This document shows, piece by piece, positions 57,910-64,000 of a stretch of DNA of 64,000 nt; the first letter of the stretch is position 1, and each line of letters opens with the position of its first letter. Source of the DNA: Acanthococcus lagerstroemiae (Eukaryota; Arthropoda; Insecta; Hemiptera; Eriococcidae); the NCBI GenBank assembly GCA_031841125.1, contig CM063114.1, positions 6,200,001 to 6,264,000 on the forward strand, written 5' to 3'. Under the pieces are notes generated by a model. The model saw only the letters and a program-made list of their open reading frames with translations. It was not told the DNA's origin and made no database searches. Both the position numbers and the translations under genes were made by a program.

Positions 57910-58262
57910 GTTGGTTTTACTAAAGCTCTAAATAAGAGAGTACACTCGTCCGCCATTTTGAATCCAACCGCGCCCGTCGATGCCGAATTGATTACGCGGT
58001 ACGCTCTGCATAATCGGATTCGGCATCCACGGGCACGGTAGACGTCAAAATGACGGACGATTGTACTTACACGAAGTATAGAAGAGCTCTAGTTTTACTA
58101 AAGCGCTAGATAGGAGAGTACTATGATCCGCCATTTTGACATCTACCGCGCTCGTCAACGCCGAATTGACTATGCGATACACTCTGCATAGTCGGATTCG
58201 GCATCCACAAGTGCGGTAGACGTCAAAATGGCGGACAATCGTACTTACAGTATACAGAGCTC
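57910..58262. repeat. Two tandem 175-bp units, each a long hairpin
   Basis: TTTTACTAAAGC anchors at 57915 and 58093 (178 bp), and TTTTACTAGAGC at 58266 begins a third. Within a unit the arms are inverted: AGTACTATGATCCGCCATTT, TGACATCTACCGC, GCCGAATTGACTATGC against AGTACGATTGTCCGCCATTT, TGACGTCTACCGC, GCCGAATCCGACTATGC, about 60 bp per arm around a loop of about 10 nt. Unit 1 shows the same plan with more changes. A transcript of either strand would fold into successive long hairpins. Confidence 0.85.
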
Positions 58263-58271
58263 TAGTTTTAC

Positions 58272-59486
58272 TAGAGCACCTGAAAACACCCGAATACTGA
58301 CATCCGCCATTTTGAGTCGCTTGGTGCCCAACGGTTCACTTTTCACTACGCGGAACGTGCCTCCAACATGCCGCATATTGAATTGTGTAAAAATTTGTAG
58401 TATTAAATGAATGGAAAGAAGAAAAGAAAAAGAGGAAAGGAGGAGTAAGTCGAAAGGCCGGTACGTTGGTAAATTAAGGGAAACTAAATGAACTCTAATT
58501 TAACGTATTAACTTCATTTTACAAAATGAAGACATAACCGATATTGTCCGTTGATTAAGCAAATTACGCGAAAACCTTGTAGGCGCGAGGGCCGGATCTT
58601 TAGCGCGTCTGCCCATTGGTACCACCTGGAATTTAAGATAATAATCGCGTTTGAGTACCATGATTCGAAATCTAGCAAGGCATGTAAACTGTGAGGTATG
58701 ACCCTCATGATCTGTCCCGTGGCTTGAGTGCAAGCCACACTGCCTCGTCGGCCAAGGCAAGGTATCGCAGTAGGTACGCCGCTAATCCACCCTGGCTACA
58801 CTTGTGCGGGGGTTAGGGGACCTCCGCCTCGAGGCCTATGTACTCCCTGAGTACGGACCGCCCTGCTACGTGAGACCGCTCACGTGAGGCTGTACGTCAT
58901 ATTCTCGCCTGAGCATCCCGCTCTGCATAATGAGCGTACGTCGATACCCGGCAAGACAGTCTGAGTATGCGTAACTGGTTATCCTAATTAATATAATGAA
59001 ACAATTCAATATCGAAGTAGGGTAAGCCTACGAAAAGATTGGTACTCCGTGAGTAAACTCACCTAAGATGCAATTTGGCTCGTCCAGCTGCCACTACACT
59101 ATCACTATACGAAATACAATACTGCACAGACGACTCTCGCAATGGTAGCCTGTCGAAGAATGCACCAAGCATCCTGGGTCGTCCCTACGAATTCCTGTTC
59201 ACGTGGCGGAAACACATTATGCAGATATGTAGGTGGCAGCTAGAGCCTGTTTTTGCACCATCAGTTGGGGGATGAGAGAGGATTACCTGCTCGTGAGAGC
59301 CAGGTACGAGCTAACGAAATGACTTCGCTGCAGCGAATGCTGTCTGCAGTGATTTCTAACATATTGAAGCCATGCATCTCAAAATTAGGGAACTAAATTT
59401 TACCATTTCTTCACAATTGTGAATCATCGGGCACCAAGCGACTCAAAATTGCGGATGTCAGTACTCGGGTGTTTCCAGGTGTTCTA
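58272..59486. mobile_element. 1.2-kb inverted-repeat element with hairpin-dense GC-rich core
   Basis: About 70-bp ends: TAGAGCACCTGAAAACACCC, GAATACTGACATCCGCCATT, TTGAGTCGCTTGGTGCCC, inverted at 59415-59486 with a handful of changes. The left end overlaps the start of a third copy of the 175-bp unit and shares ATCCGCCATTTTGA with it. The core (about 58560-59330) is markedly richer in G+C and has no long ORF, but has several short perfect hairpins (see findings). Confidence 0.75.
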
Positions 59487-59560
59487 ATTTTACAAACATA
59501 GTCCAATAGTTCGACGCTTCCAGAATTCTAGATAAGGAACAGTGACGCTGAATTTGAGGT

Positions 59561-59591
59561 AGGGGGCTGTATTATCATTTTGCAGCCCCCT
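59561..59591. repeat. 9-bp GC-rich stem-loop
   Basis: AGGGGGCTG and CAGCCCCCT flank a 13-nt AT-rich loop. Confidence 0.8.
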
Positions 59592-61764
59592 GCTTCGAGG
59601 GAGATTATGAGAATAAGGTCTCTTACACTAAACGGTGTATGACCGAGCAAAGACGCTGGACAGTAATATTCCTTCAAATCAGAGAAAGAGAAATGACTTA
59701 TTTACTTCTGAAAAAAAGAAAAAAGAAAAAAAATCAGAACTGCCAGGAAAAGTCTGAATTGCATCGAGATCTTCAGAAACAAATCAGTTCATTAGGCGAA
59801 ACTTACACATCAGTATTACTTTTCAATATTCAATAAAATTTTGCAAAAATTCTTGATAGGACATCATCAAAATTTGGACATAATTTCTTCTTACAGGATT
59901 ACCCCTCTTTGCGGTGCTTTGCGCCACCAGCTAGTCAAATAATAGGAAAAGCGAAAATTCGTTTATGTTACTGAACTGGCTATATGCTCGCCGACTCTTA
60001 TATCCCTGAAGACAGGCGAGAGCGAGGGTAGGGTACCACAAGTTTTGACTCTGCATAACTTGATTAAAACAAGAGGTCTAACGTAATCTTGTATTTAATC
60101 GCCTCTGTAGCCTGCAGTCTCGTAACATATGTAGTGTCGATGTGATTATATTCACAAGTGTGACCGACATTATCTGCGAGTTTGGGCGACGCCACATTTC
60201 TTGTTTCATCTTGGTACTTATGCAACAAAATTCGAAAATATTGATGCCAAGAAGTGTGCGTGTGTGGGTTAAACTCCACTCCTCGCTTTTGGTATATCTT
60301 TTGTGCTACAAAAAGGCTTCACATGTAATATTTGGCCCACGGCCTCGCAAATGGTAACGCCTCCGCTAATGACTCCTCTTGCCTCTCCCGTGTATCCTCG
60401 CTTGTTTACCATCAAGATTGAAAATTAATTAGAAAGTGCTCGGATTTCCGAAAGCACCAGACGAGATTCGGGTAACAGCCCTACTCGGATCAGCACTTTC
60501 GCTTCGATATCTCTTTGCTAAGAACCCGAGTATTTAAAAGCACGCCAACTCGTAAATTCTCAAGAAACCGTTCACGAAATCCTTCGGAGGATCGAGAAAA
60601 GCTTAAAAATCGGTAAATTATTCGTCGGAACCGTGACGTGGAGCGCTTCAGCTGACTCGTATTTCGAACCGAAGATTATCTCAGCACTGAACAATAGAAG
60701 CTTTTCTCGGTCTGATTTTTATCATTAAGAGGCTGTGCGTACAAAAAAGCGTGTACCCGCCGAAATTCGCCCCTTCAACGTTGTAACCGTTCGAAGGTTA
60801 TGGAAATAGAAGGCGACCACGAAACCAAATCCGGAGTTAAACTTTGAAGAGGGTTCGCCATAAAGCGAACGGCGACTTCAAAGCAAAAATATCTCGTTCT
60901 TCTTTACACCGCGCCGATTTTCCGGCCAAATTGTTTCTGTTTTTATCAACTCGGTTATAGTCGTTAAATTCGCAACTGACCAAAAAATGTTGAAATTTTC
61001 CTCCTTTTTTGTCTTCATTTCTTTTTGTGCTTTATCGTGCGTTTTATAACGGCGCTTTTTTTTTTCTTCGCGAAACGTTGTGAAAAACTCATTTTACGGA
61101 AAAGAGTAATGGAGCCCAATTGTGAGAACGTTGTTACAAAGAAAATTGTATTCAGGCACAATATGATACGATGTAGTCAGATGTAAAAGATGTGAAGGCA
61201 GGCGAGGTAGGCAACTCGGTACACGGCTTTCCGAATATCGGGCGATGCGAAAGCGAGATTTCTCCATTTACGACCTCCGACATTTTCTGCCTTTTTTCCC
61301 CGCTATTGTCGTCGAAAACGCCCGAAAATCATCGTCAAATGACCTAGCTGTCGCGTATAGATTTTGTTTACAGAAAATAATGCGCGGGAAACGAATGCAT
61401 CTAGAAAATGTCGAATGTATCTCTAAGCAACGGAGATGCTGTATTCGTATTTTGTATCAAACTACACGAATGAAATTCGAGGCCGCACGGGTCCATTTGA
61501 GTTCTGTCGCACACATTGCGACTAACATTGGAAAAGCGAAGAGTAATCGATTTCTGATTTCGTTGCAACTATTTTTCATAAGTGAGCCCTGCCATTGGGG
61601 TGGGAAGCAAAGTATGCCATTGCGGTGCTCTCAGCAATCAGTAGTTTAATTTGCTGGCTAGGTGAGGGTTGTTCTGAGATGAAAGGCATGACTTGTTAAC
61701 TAGAAAATAACTGCGATCACGGGCTTCATTAACTGTTGTAAAAGAGGGAGAAGGGTTTTTGTAT
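59592..61764. other. No gene seen; 2.2 kb unassigned
   Basis: A 134-codon plus ORF (61245-61649, MRKRDFSIYDLRHF...) is the longest open frame here, without domain, signal peptide or homology I can recall. Its codon pattern does not stand out from neighbouring non-coding sequence. Confidence 0.4.
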
Positions 61765-62549
61765 AAAAAACCGTGACTAGATTATCAGAGTGATCACTGG
61801 GTGCTGGATACTCTAGTTTCAGTGCCTCGCGTCTTTTGTCCCGGCTATTGCCGGGCATTGACATATGATGTGAATCGAGGTTTCTTCCTCGTCTCCACAG
61901 CGCCTACAGGAGCTACGTTTCGTTACTCCTATTTTATACCACATGTGTTTTGTGGCCCCATAACCAGTTAGTAGTTCGACCTATGAGCCTTGCATGTTTT
62001 CTGTCGCCGACAGTGCCTTAATAGCCGTTTGATTGTCTATACAGACGTAGATTTGCTCATTAACAAGACCCTTTTGCTGCCTTCTATTAATGGCTATCGT
62101 GATCGCCATGACATCTGCTTAGAGAATAGCGACGCCCTCACTAACCCTTATCTCGCACACAGTTTTTCCATACACCGGAGTCCCCACTGCTTCAGCTCCG
62201 CAATGGTCCCCGGTAATTTGTCAGTTACCACCACAGCCAAATCGTCAGCGTAGCCTTGGGTTTATATTTGTGACCGTTTAGTTCATCCAGCAAACTGCCC
62301 TCCACTAAGCTCCACAGTAGGGGAGAGAGTGTGCTCCTCCCTGTAGCTCCTGATGGTCGTTGCATGGATTTGTTCTTTTTAGTAAGTTATCTGGATCTCC
62401 CTGCCTTTTAGCATAGATACCCTATCCAGCTTATTACGTTTTCCTTTACTTCCCTTTTCCTCTAGGCTGATTCTATTGATTCATGAGCGGTCACGTCACA
62501 CGCTCCCAACGTATCCATGAATGTTGTTAGGGCGTAATTTCCACCAGTC

Positions 62550-62550
<1 letters not shown>

Positions 62551-62610
<60 letters not shown>
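62551..62610 (+). repeat. (TC)30 microsatellite within the LINE
   Basis: Sixty uninterrupted bases of TC. In the antisense LINE frame it reads as a run of alternating Glu and Arg. Confidence 0.97.
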
Positions 62611-62615
<5 letters not shown>

Positions 62616-62837
62616 CTGTAAAAAGCGAGTGCAGTGATGACTCTACTGACCTGCCTGCCCTGTATGCATGCTGGGTCTCGTGTAGTAGGAACCTTTTCAA
62701 GGTAACCTCTTTTAGGTACCTGTCTATCAGCCTTTCAAAGGTTTTTAGCATAAATGATGAAAGATTTATTGGCCTGTAGGATTTGACCTGACAAGGGTCT
62801 CTGCTGGTTTAGGAAAAAACACTGGAATGTGCGCTAT

Positions 62838-63055
62838 GGTTTGGTTGGCCGAGTGGATAGCGCGCTGGTCACAGAATCCGGAGGTCCCGGGTTTGAGCCC
62901 ACGTAGCAACTCGCTACATTTCGACCTAGGCCAGTTTTCCGACAAGAAGAGAAGAGGGATAAGACAGCCCTAAGAACCTCCCCGGTGTATCTGAGGTAAT
63001 GCTCTAAAAAGCGGATTCCAGGGCTCGGGTTGAGAGCAAAAATTAGGAAAAGAGA
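62838..63055 (+). mobile_element. tRNA-derived SINE, copy 2, inserted in the LOA-like LINE
   Basis: A box TGGCCGAGTGG (62846-62856), B box GGTTTGAGCCC (62890-62900, one change from consensus), ACGTAGCAACTCGCTA, and the body ending GGATTCCAGGGCTCGGGTTG, AGAGCAAAAATTAG. It matches copy 1 at 21783 through the whole length. On its two sides the LINE peptide continues (SLAL, then AHIPVFF on the minus strand). The target duplication is weak, only GCTA. Confidence 0.9.
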
Positions 63056-63300
63056 GAGGGCTAATGATGCATTAAGGATCCTAACGAACGTCCCATTATA
63101 GTCTCTAGTCCAGTTTGGAGGCAGATTGAATAGATTTCATCTGGGTCCAGTGGTTAGTATGGCGAGAATGTGTTTACCGTCCAACATACCCTGTCCAGTG
63201 TAACCACCTCCTTCGCCGTTTCCCAATCTGTCCCGCTTTGCGTGCGGCTGATTCCCGGCTCTGGCTGTGTGTTTTCTATTGTAACGAGATTCGCACCAAA

Positions 63301-64000
63301 AAACCCACGAAAACATTACAATTGAATTCATGACTTTTTCATAACTTTCATGACCACTGACTTCAATTCATGCCTTTTTCATTTATGATTGGTAGACACC
63401 CTCGAATTTCGGTTTCATAGTCTAAGCTAGTTACAAAAAACGATTTCGCGAAAATTCGGAAAGATCTGGAATTAGGTATGGAGGCACAAATGCAAGTCTT
63501 CGAGAATCTCGACGAAGCTTCATCAACCATGGAGCTTAACATCTATCCCAAACTCGGGGTTCCCACGGAAATTTGCAAAACAGCGACGTTAGACTAAAAT
63601 TCTTCAAACAAAAAGCATTCTGTATTCAATTTTATACAAAAAAGGTTTCATCATTTTTTTGTAACTCCTCTCAAAATTTCCTAACAGGGCTTGAATTTGA
63701 AAACTAAGGCACCTACGCGGGGAAGAATATCATTTCTGGAACATCCATATTGTATTAGTTCACGGATGACCAGATTGAGTTCTTCGACCTTGTCACCTAA
63801 CGACTGGACCTTTATACAATAATGTTTCAGAAGATCTCGATCTACAGACCCTCCCGAGGTATCACAATTTTCAAATCAGGATCAATCTGATACCAGGAAC
63901 AAGAAACTCCGAAGTTACATTCATATCGTATTTTCCAAGGTTTTCTACTTCAGCCCAGTACCCCAGGGGTTTCTATTCTCAAAGTTGAGTCAAATTATTG
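63301..64000. other. No gene seen; possible hAT-type end near 63400
   Basis: TTCATGACTTTTTCATAACT, CATGACCACTGACTTC, then TTGGTAGACACCCT (63389-63402) resembles the inverted end CAGGGTGTCTAC and its TCATGAC subterminal repeats. No partner end seen. The remainder is unassigned. Confidence 0.4.

Larger units (their letters stand above)
61765..63300 (-). pseudogene. LOA-like LINE, antisense, with RNase H and zinc knuckle, broken by (TC)30 and a SINE
   Basis: Reading down the minus strand: DGKHILAILTTGP then LQTGLETIMG before the RT core (63056-63250); after the SINE, AHIPVFFPKPAETL, FMLKTFERLIDRYLKEVTLK, RFLLHETQHAYRAGRSVESS; a (GA)n tract; scraps of the RT palm with ATLTIWLWW-like frames in place of YADDLAVVV near 62250; then an RNase H remnant (ADVMAITIAINRRQQKGLVN, YVCIDNQTAIKALSATEN), LTGYGATKHMWYKIGVTKR, and the knuckle CRRCGDEEETSIHIICQCPA ending near 61830. 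Known: RNase H with this C-terminus is found in LOA/I-group LINEs. Deletions and stops throughout. It is the same family as 45451-46570 (FMLKT.ERLI.R.L..VTLKRF.LHE.QHAY.AGRSV). Confidence 0.85.

Noticed and set aside
59561..59591. Rho-independent terminator
   Set aside because: A GC stem with no T run after it and no bacterial gene upstream. The window is eukaryotic.
61245..61649. 134-codon ORF as a gene
   Set aside because: No domain, no splice or poly(A) context, composition like its surroundings. Left as unassigned.

Overview
This window looks like nuclear DNA of an arthropod, most likely an insect. It is AT-rich by eye, has no dense prokaryote-style gene layout and no long intact ORF, and carries eukaryotic splice-like signals. 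It is packed with non-LTR retrotransposon remnants (RTE, Jockey, I and LOA-like), tRNA-derived SINEs, a mariner, many short inverted-repeat transposons (MITEs), satellites and microsatellites. The species cannot be fixed from sequence alone. I see no intact protein-coding gene. The only host-gene candidate I would defend is a minus-strand exon at 830-928 that begins a secreted protein. Two non-coding minus-strand exon candidates (16918-17193 and about 47129-47420) could be upstream 5' exons of the same or another long-intron gene.

Layout. 1-2.5 kb: signal-peptide exon, then a 758-bp TA-flanked MITE. 2.5-6 kb: a 120-bp tandem array split by a 574-bp MITE, an antisense RTE LINE carrying a CACTA-type MITE in its endonuclease, and two copies of a dispersed repeat, one carrying a poly(A) retroposon with 12-bp target duplications. 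8-10.9 kb: a nest of an outer 2.8-kb inverted-repeat block, a dead mariner, and one pogo/Tigger-like MITE inside another. 11-13.8 kb: a second RTE LINE interrupted by the 3' end of an I-type LINE. 14-16.6 kb: a long foldback element, another MITE and a perfect 19-bp hairpin. 18.9-29.1 kb: degenerate tandem repeats, a SINE, a 230-bp tandem repeat and a TGACGTC-rich satellite. 34.2-37.8 kb: Jockey RT remnant, a GATTGCGTC-ended element and a textbook hAT MITE. 38.2-42 kb: two more SINE types, an unassigned ORF, a 231-bp palindrome and a 120-bp satellite holding a 9-bp-TSD MITE. 43.9-46.6 kb: LINE fragments, including a LOA-like RT. 49.3-51.3 kb: the satellite family of 28 kb again, in two large copies. 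54.8-59.6 kb: microsatellites, a third RTE copy, tandem foldback hairpins and a hairpin-dense 1.2-kb inverted-repeat element. 61.8-63.3 kb: an antisense LOA-like LINE broken by a (TC)30 tract and a SINE.

The recognised coding material is almost all decayed transposon sequence. It does not form a pathway. Its value is in insertion order and target-site duplications. In several places removing the inserted element leaves the host element's reading frame or repeat phase intact, which fixes the boundaries. All coordinates and calls are by eye. No database search, folding or composition calculation was run.
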